A DNA stretch of 64,000 nt from JBDIAG01 sp047974565 (GTDB lineage Bacteria; Actinomycetota; Actinomycetes; Actinomycetales; CAWJMD01): positions 1 through 64,000 of the forward strand of contig JBKECN010000086.1 in NCBI GenBank assembly GCA_047974565.1, written 5' to 3'. The notes under the pieces were generated by a model, which was not told the origin of the DNA, ran no database searches, and was given only the letters and a program-made list of their open reading frames with translations. Positions 32,506 to 41,757 of this stretch are shown one piece after another. How positions within the stretch are numbered: the first letter of the stretch is position 1; each line of letters opens with the position of its first letter. The translations under genes and the position numbers were made by a program.

Positions 32506-32994
32506 TCAGTGCGCTGCTGCGATCGGAGCCACCACTGCCGAGGTCAACCGCACCAGATCTGACGGGGCCAAGGCCACGTCCATGCCGCGGCGGCCGGCGC
32601 TGACGAGGATCTGCGGGTGGTCCATCGCGGTCGCGTCGAGCACCGTGCGCAGCCGCTTGCGCTGGCCCAGCGGGCTGATCCCCCCGACCACGTAGCCGGT
32701 GGCCTTCTGGGCTGCCGCAGGGTCGGCCATGCTCGCCTTCTTCGCTCCCACCGCCTGGGCGACAGCCTTGAGGTCCAGTTTCCCGGTGACCGGGCAGATC
32801 GCTACCACCAGCGAAGATTCGACCTGCACAACAAGGGTTTTGAATACGGTGGAGGCATCGACGCCCAGTGCATGGGCAGCTTCGAGCCCGTAACCTCCCA
32901 GTGCCCCGGCGGCTCCGGGATCGTGTTCATAGGTGCAGACCCGATGATCGATCTTCGCCTTCTCCAGAGCTGCCACCGCAGGCGTACCGGCCAT
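32506..32994 (-). CDS. ybaK: Cys-tRNA(Pro)/aminoacyl-tRNA deacylase, YbaK/EbsC family
   Basis: 162 aa, usual length for the family. TPAVAALEKAKIDHRVCTYE at the start and GVDASTVFKTLVVQ with the conserved active-site Lys (about residue 52). The remaining conserved blocks are CPVTGKLDLKAVAQAVGAKK, ATGYVVGGISPLGQRKRL and SAGRRGMDVALAPSDL. The enzyme hydrolyses mischarged Cys-tRNA(Pro). Divergent from the flanking genes. The start is supported by a TAGGCT box 6 nt upstream. Confidence 0.93.
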   Translation of the reverse strand: MAGTPAVAALEKAKIDHRVCTYEHDPGAAGALGGYGLEAAHALGVDASTVFKTLVVQVESSLVVAICPVTGKLDLKAVAQAVGAKKASMADPAAAQKATGYVVGGISPLGQRKRLRTVLDATAMDHPQILVSAGRRGMDVALAPSDLVRLTSAVVAPIAAAH

Positions 32995-33000
32995 TCGCCC

Positions 33001-33006
33001 AGCCTA
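33001..33006 (-). promoter_or_regulatory. -10 element TAGGCT, leaderless start of ybaK
   Basis: On the minus strand TAGGCT is followed by six bases and the ATG at 32994. No ribosome-binding site is visible. Confidence 0.55.
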
Positions 33007-33136
33007 CGGGCGGTCTTGGCCAGAGGCCGATTCGACGCATCGCCCGTTTCGCGGGCTCAAACATCCAGGCCCGGTCCGTCAATGGCCACGGACACCACCC
33101 CTGCGCCCACGGTCGGCACCCTGCCAGGATTGTCCC

Positions 33137-33916
33137 GTGGAACTGGGCGCTGACTGGGGCACGGCCTCGCAAGTGGGCTGGTTCGCTCTGGGTCTGCTCG
33201 TCCTGACAGTGGTGACGATGAGTCTCGCCCGGGCCGCAGCGGTGGGGCTGGGGTGGACGCCACTGACCGCGATGCTGCGCGCCGGCCTGCAACTGAGCGT
33301 CGTCGCGGTGCTGCTGCGGGGAGTCCTGTCGGTGGGCTGGACGGTGGTCGCCTTCGTCGTCCTGATGCTCACCACCGCCTCCCTGACCTCTGCCTCCCGG
33401 CTCAAGAGCCTGTGGCACGGGCGCACCTCGGCCTGTGCCGGAGTGCTGACCGGTGCGCTGGTCGGAGTGGGCGCGGTGCTCACCCTGCGGCTGGTCCCGC
33501 TGGAGCCGCGTCAGGTGGTGGCCGTGGCTGGCATCCTGATCGGAAATGCGATGACCGCAGCCACGTTGTCCGGGCGAAACTTCTTGCGGGAGAGCGCCAA
33601 CCGTCGCGACGAGGTCGAGGCTTGGCTCAGCCTGGGGGCGACGCCGATCCAGGCACACGCCGAGATCGCCCGCCAGGCGGTGCGTGAATCATTGCTCCCG
33701 ACCCTCGACCAGACCCGCTCCACGGGCATGGTCACCCTGCCCGGGGCCTTCGTCGGTGCCGTCTTCGCCGGCGCCTCTCCCCGGGTCGCCGCGCAGTTCC
33801 AACTGGTCGTGCTGGCAGGCATCGCCCTGACCATGCTCGTCACCGGCCTCGTAACGGTATATCTGCTCAGCCGCACCCCGTACCTGCCGACCGGCCCCGA
33901 GGTGGCCAAGACCTGA
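33137..33916 (+). CDS. UPF0014 family ABC transporter permease (FetB-like)
   Basis: 259 aa with about seven membrane helices. The family hallmark is present: AVAGILIGNAMTAATLSGRN FL, then VEAWLSLGATPIQAH, RQAVRESLLPTLDQTRSTGM VTLPGAFVGAVFAGASP. Members such as E. coli FetB work with a separate ATPase in metal export; no ATPase gene is adjacent here. GTG start with CAGGAT six bases upstream, a weaker version of the leaderless -10 seen at neighbouring genes. Confidence 0.9.
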   Translation: MELGADWGTASQVGWFALGLLVLTVVTMSLARAAAVGLGWTPLTAMLRAGLQLSVVAVLLRGVLSVGWTVVAFVVLMLTTASLTSASRLKSLWHGRTSACAGVLTGALVGVGAVLTLRLVPLEPRQVVAVAGILIGNAMTAATLSGRNFLRESANRRDEVEAWLSLGATPIQAHAEIARQAVRESLLPTLDQTRSTGMVTLPGAFVGAVFAGASPRVAAQFQLVVLAGIALTMLVTGLVTVYLLSRTPYLPTGPEVAKT

Positions 33917-33953
33917 GCCCAGGACGCTCGCAGGGCCCGACCCGCGCCTTTCG

Positions 33954-33959
33954 TAGACT
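33954..33959 (+). promoter_or_regulatory. -10 element TAGACT, leaderless start of hisD
   Basis: TAGACT lies six bases before the hisD ATG (33966) with no Shine-Dalgarno between, so transcription probably begins at the ATG. Confidence 0.65.
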
Positions 33960-33965
33960 CTCCTC

Positions 33966-35282
33966 ATGCGCCTTCTCGACCTGCGAGGTTCCCGGCTGGA
34001 CCGGTCCGCCCTGCGCGCCAGCCTCCCCCGCGCCGAACTCGACGTGGCCGCTGCCGCCGACGCCGTCCGACCGGTCGTCGAGCAGGTGCGCGACGGCGGG
34101 CAGGAGGCCCTGCTCGCCCTGGGGGAGCGGTTCGACGGCGTGCGCCCTCCCCATCTGCGGGTACCCCAAGCAGCCCTGGACCAGGCCTTGGACGACCTCG
34201 ATCCACACGTGCGGGCCGCCCTCGGCGAAGCCATCCGGCGCACCCGGATCGTGCACGCCGAACAGCGTCGACGTGATGTGCACACCTCGGTCAGCCACGG
34301 TGGCACCGTCACCGAGCGCTGGGTGCCGGTGGAGCGGGTCGGCCTGTACGTGCCCGGCGGCCTGGCGGTCTACCCCAGTTCGGTGGTGATGAACGTCGTC
34401 CCGGCCCAGATCGCCGGGGTCGAGTCCCTGGCCGTCGCCTCCCCACCCCAGGCCGACCACGGCGGACTGCCGCACCCCACCATCCTGGCCGCCTGCGCCC
34501 TGCTGGGCGTGCAGGAGGTCTACGCCGTCGGCGGGGCACAGGCGGTGGCCATGTTCGCCTACGGCGCCAGCGACTCCGCGGGTGAGATCGTCTGCGAGCC
34601 GGTCGACCTGGTGACCGGGCCAGGCAACATCTATGTCGCTGCGGCCAAGCGGCTGCTCAAGGGCATCATCGGGATCGACGCCGAGGCCGGCCCCACCGAG
34701 ATCGCCATCCTGGCCGACCAGAGCGCCGACCCCCGGCACGTGGCGGCCGACCTGATCAGTCAGGCCGAGCACGACACCCAGGCGGCCTCGGTCCTGGTCA
34801 CCGACTCACCCGAACTCGCCGAGGCGGTACAGGCCGAACTGGAACACCGGGTAGCCGCCACCAAGCACACCGAGCGAGTCGACACCGCCTTGTCCGGGCC
34901 CCAGTCGGCGATCGTGCTGGTGGACGATCTCGAGGCCGCACTGGCCGTGGTGAATGCCTATGCCGCCGAGCACCTCGAGATCCAGACCGTGGATGCGGGG
35001 GCTGTGGCCGAACGGGTGCGCAACGCCGGCGCGATCTTCGTCGGTGCCTACGCACCGGTATCCCTGGGCGATTACCTAGCCGGCTCCAACCACGTGCTGC
35101 CGACGGGCGGCTGTGCCCGGCACTCCAGCGGCCTATCGGTTCTGTCCTTCCTGCGCGGGATCCATGTCGTGGAGTACACCGAATCCGCCCTGGCCGAGGT
35201 GGCCGAGCACCTGTACGCGCTGTCGAGCGCCGAGGACCTTCCCGCACACGGCGACGCGGTGCGGGCCCGGATGGGCCAGTAG
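33966..35282 (+). CDS. hisD: Histidinol dehydrogenase
   Basis: 438 aa, normal length. It performs the last two steps of histidine synthesis, L-histidinol to L-histidine with two NAD+, using zinc. Conserved blocks: ERVGLYVPGGLAVYPSSVVM, GGAQAVAMFAYG, DLVTGPGNIYVAAAKR, GPTEIAILAD, ISQAEHDTQA, NAYAAEHLEIQT and GSNHVLPTGG. First gene of the hisD-hisC-hisB group, in the usual actinobacterial order. Confidence 0.98.
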   Translation: MRLLDLRGSRLDRSALRASLPRAELDVAAAADAVRPVVEQVRDGGQEALLALGERFDGVRPPHLRVPQAALDQALDDLDPHVRAALGEAIRRTRIVHAEQRRRDVHTSVSHGGTVTERWVPVERVGLYVPGGLAVYPSSVVMNVVPAQIAGVESLAVASPPQADHGGLPHPTILAACALLGVQEVYAVGGAQAVAMFAYGASDSAGEIVCEPVDLVTGPGNIYVAAAKRLLKGIIGIDAEAGPTEIAILADQSADPRHVAADLISQAEHDTQAASVLVTDSPELAEAVQAELEHRVAATKHTERVDTALSGPQSAIVLVDDLEAALAVVNAYAAEHLEIQTVDAGAVAERVRNAGAIFVGAYAPVSLGDYLAGSNHVLPTGGCARHSSGLSVLSFLRGIHVVEYTESALAEVAEHLYALSSAEDLPAHGDAVRARMGQ

Positions 35283-35382
35283 CCGGCCGCACGCCGCGCC
35301 GACGCGGGCCCGCCGTGGTGGTGAGGACGCTCACATCGGCTCAGGTCCGCTCAGGCCACCATGAACCGGGAGCAGCGCACCC

Positions 35383-35388
35383 TAAACT
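35383..35388 (+). promoter_or_regulatory. -10 element TAAACT, leaderless start of hisC
   Basis: TAAACT is followed by seven bases and the hisC GTG at 35396. This fixes the start and gives hisC its own promoter inside the his group. Confidence 0.55.
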
Positions 35389-35395
35389 GGCGTGC

Positions 35396-36562
35396 GTGAC
35401 TTCGCTCGACGACCTGCCGCTGCGGGATGACCTGCGCGGCCTGCAGCCCTACGGCGCCCCGCAACTCGACGTGCCGGTGCGGTTGAACACCAACGAGTCG
35501 TCCTACCCGCTGCCGCAGCCCGCGGTGCAGGCGGTGGTCGCGGCGGTGGCCGAGTGCGCACCATCGCTGAACCGTTACCCCGATCGTGAGTTCAGTGCGC
35601 TGCGCGCTGATCTGGCCGGCTACCTCACCGAGCAGACCGGATGCCAGGTCATCCCGGAACAGGTCTGGGCGGGCAACGGCTCCAACGAAGTGCTGCAGCA
35701 ACTCGTCCAGGCTTTCGCCGGCCCCGGCCGAACCGCGCTCGGGTTCACCCCCGCGTACTCGATGCATCCGCTGATCTCCCGCGGATCGGGCTCCACCTGG
35801 GTGGACGGACGCCGGGAGGCGGACTTCGACCTCGACGCCGAGCACATCGCCGCCCAGATCCAGGCGGTCCGCCCGGACGTCGTCTTCCTCTGCTCGCCGA
35901 ACAACCCCACCGGGACGGCCCTGCGGCTGGACGTGGTGGAAGCGGCGTATGAGGCCGGGGCAGGTCTGCTGGTTGTCGATGAGGCGTACGCCGAGTTCGC
36001 CCGGCCGGGGACCCCGTCGGCGATCTCCCTGCTGCCGGGCCGCCCCCGGCTCGTCGTCACGCGCACGATGAGCAAGGCATTCGCCCTGGCCGGGGCCCGC
36101 CTGGGCTACCTGGCCGCCGATCCCGCCGTCTGCGACGCGCTGCGTCTGGTGCGCCTGCCGTACCACCTCTCCGCGCCGACCCAGGCCGTGGCCCGGGCGG
36201 CGCTGGCCCATCACGCCGACCTGCTGAGCACCGTGGACGCTCTCAAGGCCCAGCGGGACCGCATCGTCCAGGCCTTGCCCGGGTTGGGTCTGCACCCCTT
36301 GCCCAGCGACGCGAACTTCGTCATGTTCGGCGGTCTGGACGACGAGAAGGCAACGTGGCAGCGCCTTCTCGACGCGGGAGTGCTGGTGCGCGATGTCGGG
36401 ATCGCAGGTCATCTACGGGTCACCGCCGGCACCCCGGAGGAGACCACCGCCTTCCTCGACGCACTGCGCGCGGTCGTCGGTAGTCCCGACTCATCGGAGG
36501 CGGAGCCCGCACCCGAATCCACCCACCCGCCGTTCCCAGCCACCGTGGAGGCCCGCCGATGA
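35396..36562 (+). CDS. hisC: Histidinol-phosphate aminotransferase
   Basis: 388-aa PLP enzyme converting imidazole-acetol phosphate to histidinol phosphate. Motifs: NTNESSYPLP, ANGSNEVLQQ (as GNGSNEVLQQ), CSPNNPTGTAL, VVDEAYAEF, the PLP-lysine motif TMSKAFALAGARLGY and the phosphate-binding Arg in LRVTAGTPEE. The frame is open back to 35315, but the TAAACT box and lack of conservation favour GTG 35396. Its stop overlaps hisB (ATGA). Confidence 0.97.
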   Translation: MTSLDDLPLRDDLRGLQPYGAPQLDVPVRLNTNESSYPLPQPAVQAVVAAVAECAPSLNRYPDREFSALRADLAGYLTEQTGCQVIPEQVWAGNGSNEVLQQLVQAFAGPGRTALGFTPAYSMHPLISRGSGSTWVDGRREADFDLDAEHIAAQIQAVRPDVVFLCSPNNPTGTALRLDVVEAAYEAGAGLLVVDEAYAEFARPGTPSAISLLPGRPRLVVTRTMSKAFALAGARLGYLAADPAVCDALRLVRLPYHLSAPTQAVARAALAHHADLLSTVDALKAQRDRIVQALPGLGLHPLPSDANFVMFGGLDDEKATWQRLLDAGVLVRDVGIAGHLRVTAGTPEETTAFLDALRAVVGSPDSSEAEPAPESTHPPFPATVEARR

Positions 36563-37173
36563 GCCGCACCGCCGACCTGCGCCGCAGCACCGGCGAATCC
36601 AGCGTGCACGTGCGCCTGGACCTCGACGGGACGGGCCGGGCCACGGTGACCACGGGAGTGCCGTTCTACGACCACATGCTGACCTCCCTGGCCAAGCACT
36701 CCCTGATCGATCTGCATGTCGAGGCCAGCGGCGACACCGACGTCGACGCCCATCACACGGTCGAGGACACCGCCATCGTGCTCGGCAAGGCCTTGCTCGA
36801 AGCGCTCGGCGACAAGAAGGGCATCACCCGGTTCGGCGACGCGATGGTCCCGCTGGACGAGGCTCTCGCCCAAGCCGTCGTGGACGTCTCGGGCCGACCG
36901 TACTGCGTGTGCAGCGGAGAACCCGACGGTCAGGTCTACGCGCTGATCGGCGGAGGAGGTGGCAGCGTCGCCTACCCGGGCTCACTCACCCGGCACGTAT
37001 TCGAGACGCTGGCCTTCAACGCCGAGATCGCCTTGCACGTGCGGGTTCTGGCCGGTCGCGATCCGCACCACCTGGTGGAGGCGCAGATCAAGGCGGTGGC
37101 CCGGGCTCTGCGGGTCGCGGTCGCCCTCGATCCTCGCGTCCAGGGGGTGCCCAGCACCAAGGGGGCGCTGTGA
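36559..37173 (+). CDS. hisB: Imidazoleglycerol-phosphate dehydratase
   Basis: 204 aa, monofunctional. It carries both manganese-binding repeats: DVDAHHTVEDTAIVLGKAL and DPHHLVEAQIKAVARALR. Also TGVPFYDHMLTSLAKHSLID near the start. Four-base overlap with hisC indicates coupling. In most actinobacteria hisH follows soon; here it is 12 kb away. Confidence 0.97.
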   Translation: MSRTADLRRSTGESSVHVRLDLDGTGRATVTTGVPFYDHMLTSLAKHSLIDLHVEASGDTDVDAHHTVEDTAIVLGKALLEALGDKKGITRFGDAMVPLDEALAQAVVDVSGRPYCVCSGEPDGQVYALIGGGGGSVAYPGSLTRHVFETLAFNAEIALHVRVLAGRDPHHLVEAQIKAVARALRVAVALDPRVQGVPSTKGAL

Positions 37174-37204
37174 AGGTGTTCACTCGCTCTGGGATGGGGG
37201 CGCG

Positions 37205-37660
37205 GTGACTGCCGGCGAGGACGGTCGGCCGCCCGCCGCGGAGCTGGCCGGTCCAGAGGTCGTCGTGCTACCCGCAGTTCGGTTGTCCGCGCTGGCCCGG
37301 GTGTGTGCGCTGGTGCACACCGGCGGCCACCTGGTGCCTCAGCCCGGCTGCGTCCTGCTGGTGCTCGGCCCGGACGCCTGGACCGACGCGGTCCCGCAAC
37401 TGTCCCGGGCCTTGCGCCGAGCCCAGTTGATGAAGATCAGCCTCGTCGACGGTTACCTCTCGGCCGAGGTGTGGCAGCGCGGGGCGTTGATCTCCACCCC
37501 GCCCGCCGGGGTCGTCGCCCAACAGTTACCGGACGTCACCGTCCGGCTGGTGCACGGCAGCCTCGATCCGCTGGAACTCGCGGGGTGTCAACCGGTGCCG
37601 AACAAGAGCCGCCTCGGTCTGCTCGACCGGCTCAGAGGTCGGTCCTCCGGGCCGCAGTGA
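37205..37660 (+). CDS. Conserved hypothetical protein downstream of hisB
   Basis: 151 aa (TAGEDGRPPAAELAGPEVVV ... LGLLDRLRGRSSGPQ). Mixed alpha/beta, no membrane segment or catalytic motif seen. GTG 31 nt after hisB in the same direction, probably co-transcribed with hisDCB. The frame stays open upstream inside hisB, but similarity to a real protein begins only here. Function unknown. Confidence 0.65.
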   Translation: MTAGEDGRPPAAELAGPEVVVLPAVRLSALARVCALVHTGGHLVPQPGCVLLVLGPDAWTDAVPQLSRALRRAQLMKISLVDGYLSAEVWQRGALISTPPAGVVAQQLPDVTVRLVHGSLDPLELAGCQPVPNKSRLGLLDRLRGRSSGPQ

Positions 37661-37793
37661 GCCGCCCGCCCGGCCGCGCACCAACCGGCCCGCCCGTCCC
37701 CGCGAAACCGTCTCCCGGGGTGTGCCTGAAATCACCATCGGCGCAGGAGTGAAACCGTTAAACCGGCGGGCGGAAGGTTGCGATCATGGAGTC

Positions 37794-37982
37794 ATGAGCG
37801 CACACTCCTCCAAGGCCGCAGGTTGGTACATCGACACCCTCACCGGCGGACGTCAGTTCCGCTACTACGACGGCACCGCGTGGACCGATCAGATCGCCCC
37901 GCTGCCGACCAATGGCACGTTGCCGGGCTCCGGCCCCATGTTCGGTGGTCTGCGCGGGCTTTTCCGCCGCCACTCCCGCTGA
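37794..37982 (+). CDS. DUF2510 domain protein
   Basis: 62 aa. AAGWYIDTLTGGRQFRYYDG TAWTDQI matches the DUF2510 motif (GWYxDPxGxxxxRYWDGxxWT), normally a small N-terminal module of actinobacterial membrane proteins. Here it stands alone with a basic tail (LFRRHSR) and no membrane helix. GGAAGG lies upstream of the ATG. Confidence 0.8.
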   Translation: MSAHSSKAAGWYIDTLTGGRQFRYYDGTAWTDQIAPLPTNGTLPGSGPMFGGLRGLFRRHSR

Positions 37983-38043
37983 CCCGGCGAATCGTTGGAC
38001 CCGGCGCGCCCGGGCGCGGACGAGTATCCGCGGGCGATGACGA

Positions 38044-38793
38044 TCATCCGCGTGCGATGAAAGGCATCCCGGACGCCGCGATGGTGACGAAGGGGACCGT
38101 CACCTCCAACGGCAGCCGCACCAGGTAGGCCACCAGGTCACCCACGTGCGCCGGATCGAAGCGCGGCTCGGGCATCCGCCGTCCGTCCGCTTGAGGCACC
38201 CCGGCGTCCATCCTGGCGGTCATCTCGGTAGCCGCATTGCCGATGTCCAGCTGGGTGGCGCGCACCCCGATCGCCCGGCCGTCCAACTCGATGCACTTGG
38301 TCAGGCCGGTGATCGCGTGCTTGGACACCGTGTACGCCACGCTGGACGGCCGCGGCGAATGCGCCGAGATCGATCCATTGGTGATGATCCGCCCACCCTG
38401 CGGTCGTTGTCGTCGCATCAGCGCCACCGCAGCCCGCGCACACAACACGGTCCCGGTGACATTGACCGCCATCACCGCCTCGAAGTCCTGCGGATCGAGT
38501 TCGTCCACCGAGCCGGACGCGCCCCGTCCGGCATTGGTCATCAGTGCGTCGACCCGACCCGCCGCATCCTCGACCCGGGCGAACAGCGCGTCCACCTGTG
38601 CCCGGTCGGTGACATCGCACGGCACGCACAAGGCCTGGGAATGACCCTCAGCGGACTCCTCCAGTGCCTCGGCTCGTCGGCCCGCCAGCACCACCCGATG
38701 GCCATCGGCCAGTAACCGCCGCGAGACGGCGCGACCGATCCCCGATCCCGCACCGGTGACCACCACCACCAGCGCCTGTTCACTCGCACTCAC
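38044..38793 (-). CDS. Short-chain dehydrogenase/reductase
   Basis: 249-aa classical SDR. Cofactor motif TGAGSGIG, NADP-type AGRR after the second strand, CDVTD, NAGRG, the catalytic Ser in NGSISAHS and the YTVSK catalytic Tyr/Lys pair. The GTG at 38793 has AAGGAG 7 nt upstream and is preferred over TTG 38799. Substrate unknown. Confidence 0.9.
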   Translation of the reverse strand: MSASEQALVVVVTGAGSGIGRAVSRRLLADGHRVVLAGRRAEALEESAEGHSQALCVPCDVTDRAQVDALFARVEDAAGRVDALMTNAGRGASGSVDELDPQDFEAVMAVNVTGTVLCARAAVALMRRQRPQGGRIITNGSISAHSPRPSSVAYTVSKHAITGLTKCIELDGRAIGVRATQLDIGNAATEMTARMDAGVPQADGRRMPEPRFDPAHVGDLVAYLVRLPLEVTVPFVTIAASGMPFIARG

Positions 38794-38937
38794 CGGCAAA
38801 CTCCTTCGAAGACGTCACATCTGGCACCACAAGCAGGCGTCCGCGTGACCCGCCGGGCCGGCTTCGCCACTACCGTGGCATGGTCGCGGCGGCAATGGTG
38901 CCCCGAGGCTCCCACCGGCGAACGTCAGGGCGTGAAG

Positions 38938-40083
38938 ATGGCAGCGGAGAACACCCGTAGGAGCAGTGACCAGCAACTGGAGCAGTTGTCCAGGCAACTG
39001 CGTGCGCTGGCGGAGCCGTTCACCCAGTGGGCCGAGGCGGGCGTGGCCGCTGCGGCCGGGTTCGATCAGGTGGAGCGGCCGCTGCTCGTCGGGCTGGGGC
39101 TCATGCAGCGTCTCAACGACGCGAACCCGGTCGGCTGGCGCCCCGTGCAGCTTGCCGAGGCCCTTGATCGGCTCACCGGGCAGGAAGGCGCCCGCGCGGT
39201 CGTCGGTTCGCTGCTGCTCTACACCCGTTTCCTGGCCGACACCGGCCGGTGGGTGGCGGTGCCCGCCGACCTGGAGTTCAGCGTGAAGCTCCTGGAAGCC
39301 GAGATCGCCGGCGAGCAGGCCGGTCCCGACCTCACCGAGTCCGAGGAGATCGAGGGACTGCGCGACGTCACCGCGGTGCACGAGGTGATCGCCCTGCTGG
39401 ATTGGGTCGGACCGGGCCGCGCGCTGACCGCCACCGGTGGCCTGCGATTGGTGGACGTGGTCGAGGTGAGCAGCCTCATCGGCGAACCGGTGGCCACCAC
39501 GAAGGCGGCAGCCACCGAGGACGAACTCGTGGTCCGCAGCATGTGGGAGGCGCCGGCTTTGAGCCTGGCCTGGGTGACTGCCCTGCGGGCAGGGCTGCTG
39601 GAGACGGTGGGACGCCGGGTGCTGGTCACCGCAGCCGGCCGCGACATCCTGCTCGAGGACGACGACGCCCCAGGCTTGCAGGCCCTGCGGCAACTCGTCA
39701 GCGCCTACGTGCTCACGATGTTGGAGGCCGCGGCCCCCGAGACCGAGACGGGCGACGAGACCGGGGCGGCTGAACAACAGGAGGCGTCGACGACGCAGGA
39801 CCGGGAGGCTGCACTGTCCGGGGCGGCGGGGCTCGCGGTCGTCGTCCTGGCTCGGGCGGTCACCGGGTCGCCGCTGACCCGGCCGATGGTTACCGAAGCC
39901 GGTCTGGCTTTCGGTGTCGAGGACGAGGCGGTCTCGGACGAACTCGCCAACTGGCGGGCCTGCGGACTGCTGGAGATCGGTGAGTACGTGGAGGTTCCGG
40001 CTGCCGCGCGCCCCGCGATGGCCGCCGGTCTGCTCGCCTGGGGAGTCGACCCCGAGGAATTACCCCTGCCGGCTCAATCGTGA
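38938..40083 (+). CDS. Hypothetical helical protein upstream of an MFS gene
   Basis: 381 aa, acidic, mostly helical, no membrane segments. It has a low-complexity Glu/Thr-rich hinge (PETETGDETGAAEQQEA) separating two halves. The C-terminal half LTRPMVTEAGLAFGVEDEAV SDEL... looks like a winged-helix-type module. No family recognised. ATG 38938 or GTG 38932. The stop overlaps the GTG of the next gene. Confidence 0.7.
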   Translation: MAAENTRRSSDQQLEQLSRQLRALAEPFTQWAEAGVAAAAGFDQVERPLLVGLGLMQRLNDANPVGWRPVQLAEALDRLTGQEGARAVVGSLLLYTRFLADTGRWVAVPADLEFSVKLLEAEIAGEQAGPDLTESEEIEGLRDVTAVHEVIALLDWVGPGRALTATGGLRLVDVVEVSSLIGEPVATTKAAATEDELVVRSMWEAPALSLAWVTALRAGLLETVGRRVLVTAAGRDILLEDDDAPGLQALRQLVSAYVLTMLEAAAPETETGDETGAAEQQEASTTQDREAALSGAAGLAVVVLARAVTGSPLTRPMVTEAGLAFGVEDEAVSDELANWRACGLLEIGEYVEVPAAARPAMAAGLLAWGVDPEELPLPAQS

Positions 40084-41285
40084 CCGCGTCGCCGCGGGCC
40101 AGAGCCCACGGCGACCGGCTCGGGACGGCGTACCTCGCGGTGTGTCTGGTGGGGGTGGCGCTGCTGCTGCGCGCGCCCATCACCTCGATGCCCGCCGCCC
40201 TTCCTGCCCTGTCCGCCGACCTTGGTCTGACACCCGCCGTCGCCGGCCTGGCCACTGGCCTGCCGCTCATCTGCTTCGGGGCCTTCGCCTTCCTCAGCGC
40301 ACCGCTGGCCTCGCGGGTGGGTGTCGAGGGCGCGCTGGTGCTGGCCCTGGGGGTGGCCTTGCTGGGGACGCTGGTGCGCAGCCTCGACCGGCCGGTCCCG
40401 TTCTTCGTCGGGGTCACCCTGCTGGGAGCCGGCATCGCGGTGGGCAATGTCGTGGTCCCGGCCCTGGTGCGCACCTACTTCGCACATCGGCTGGCCGCGA
40501 TGATGGGCCTGTACTCACTGGGGCTTCAACTGGGTGCTGCGCTGGGCGCGGCCGTCACCACTCCGTTGATGGTGCGAGCCGGCTGGTCCTGGCAGTGGGC
40601 GCTGGCGGCCTGGGCTCCGCCGCTGGCGCTGATGCTCGTGCTGTGGGCACCGGTGTGGCTCGGCGTGCGGCGGCGTGGGCTGTCGGCCACCCGGGTGCCC
40701 ACCTCGCTGGCCGTGCTGGTGCGTCGGCCGCTTGTCTGGGCGACCAGTCTGCTGATGGGGCTGCAAGCCCTGATCTTCTACTCCCTGCTCACCTGGCTGC
40801 CGCAGCTGTTGCTGGACGCCGGACTCAGCGCCGGCCTGGCGGGGGTGCTGCTCACCGCGTTCAACCTGCTGGGCGTTCCGGGCAGCTTCCTGGGGCCGCT
40901 GGTGGTGGGCACCCGCCGGAGTGGGCCGACCATGGTGGCTCTCAGCCTCGGGTATGCGGTGGTCTTCGGTCTGCTTCTGCTCGGCCCGGCCGCCGCCGTC
41001 GCGGGCGCCATCCTGGGCGGGCTGTGCCAGGGCGCCTGGCTGAGCATCTCGCTGACCTACATCGCCCGCCAACCGAACCCCTTGGACGTACCCGGTGTCA
41101 GCGCGCTCTCCCAGGGCCTGGGCTACCTCGTGGCGGCGGTGGGGCCGATCCTGCTCGGGGCCTTGTACTCGGCAACCGGGGGATGGGCGATACCTCTGCT
41201 GGTTCTGCTCGTGGCACTTGTCGGTGTTGTCGGGTGCGCGGTTGTACTGGCCCGCGCAGATGCACTCGCCCGCGCAGACCACTGA
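40080..41285 (+). CDS. MFS transporter (CynX/NimT-like)
   Basis: 401 aa with 12 predicted helices. The N-terminal block LLLRAPITSMPAALPALSAD L and GLATGLPLICFGAFAFL is typical of the cyanate/nitroimidazole permease group. The second half has LMGLQALIFYSLLTWLPQLL, another conserved feature. Substrate not predictable. Overlaps the preceding gene by 4 nt (GTGA). Confidence 0.87.
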   Translation: MTASPRARAHGDRLGTAYLAVCLVGVALLLRAPITSMPAALPALSADLGLTPAVAGLATGLPLICFGAFAFLSAPLASRVGVEGALVLALGVALLGTLVRSLDRPVPFFVGVTLLGAGIAVGNVVVPALVRTYFAHRLAAMMGLYSLGLQLGAALGAAVTTPLMVRAGWSWQWALAAWAPPLALMLVLWAPVWLGVRRRGLSATRVPTSLAVLVRRPLVWATSLLMGLQALIFYSLLTWLPQLLLDAGLSAGLAGVLLTAFNLLGVPGSFLGPLVVGTRRSGPTMVALSLGYAVVFGLLLLGPAAAVAGAILGGLCQGAWLSISLTYIARQPNPLDVPGVSALSQGLGYLVAAVGPILLGALYSATGGWAIPLLVLLVALVGVVGCAVVLARADALARADH

Positions 41286-41396
41286 AGCACAGCCCGGGTC
41301 TTCGCAGCCGGGTCTGCGCATCCTCCGATCCGCACTTCACCAACGCGGGTCCAGCGCGCTCGGGCTGCCCGTGCCGGGGATCCCACGCACGTCTGT

Positions 41397-41483
41397 GCAG
41401 ACGGACATGCATTCCGCGGCTGTCGACGCGGTCGCCGAGCGGCGTGGCAACCAGGCCGGTCGGCGGTACGCATGTCCGTCTGC
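41397..41483. repeat. Intergenic inverted-repeat element, copy 1
   Basis: GCAGACGGACATGC (41397-41410) and GCATGTCCGTCTGC (41470-41483) are perfect 14-bp inverted ends of an 87-bp segment. A related element with co-varying ends is at 47361-47444. It stands between the convergent MFS and polymerase genes. The rest of gap 41286-41757 holds no gene; a 10-bp direct repeat TTCCTGCCGG occurs at about 41548 and 41576. Confidence 0.75.
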
Positions 41484-41757
41484 GGTCGCTCTCGCTGAGC
41501 TCTGTTTGGCATCCCGTGCCTCGTCAGCGTCGGCCAGGGCGAGGCCGTTCCTTCCTGCCGGGTAAGGCTTACCCATTCCTGCCGGATAGGGCATACCGCA
41601 CCGCGTCCTGCTCGCGGGAGGCGTGAACACGCGACAGGCTGTGTACCCCAGGCACCCGATCGGCTTCGATGGCGACGTTCGAGTCCCGCGTGGTGCATCG
41701 GAGGTCAGGCATGCCGGCCGGGCGCGCCGGTCAGGCCGCCATCACCCACGCACTCCC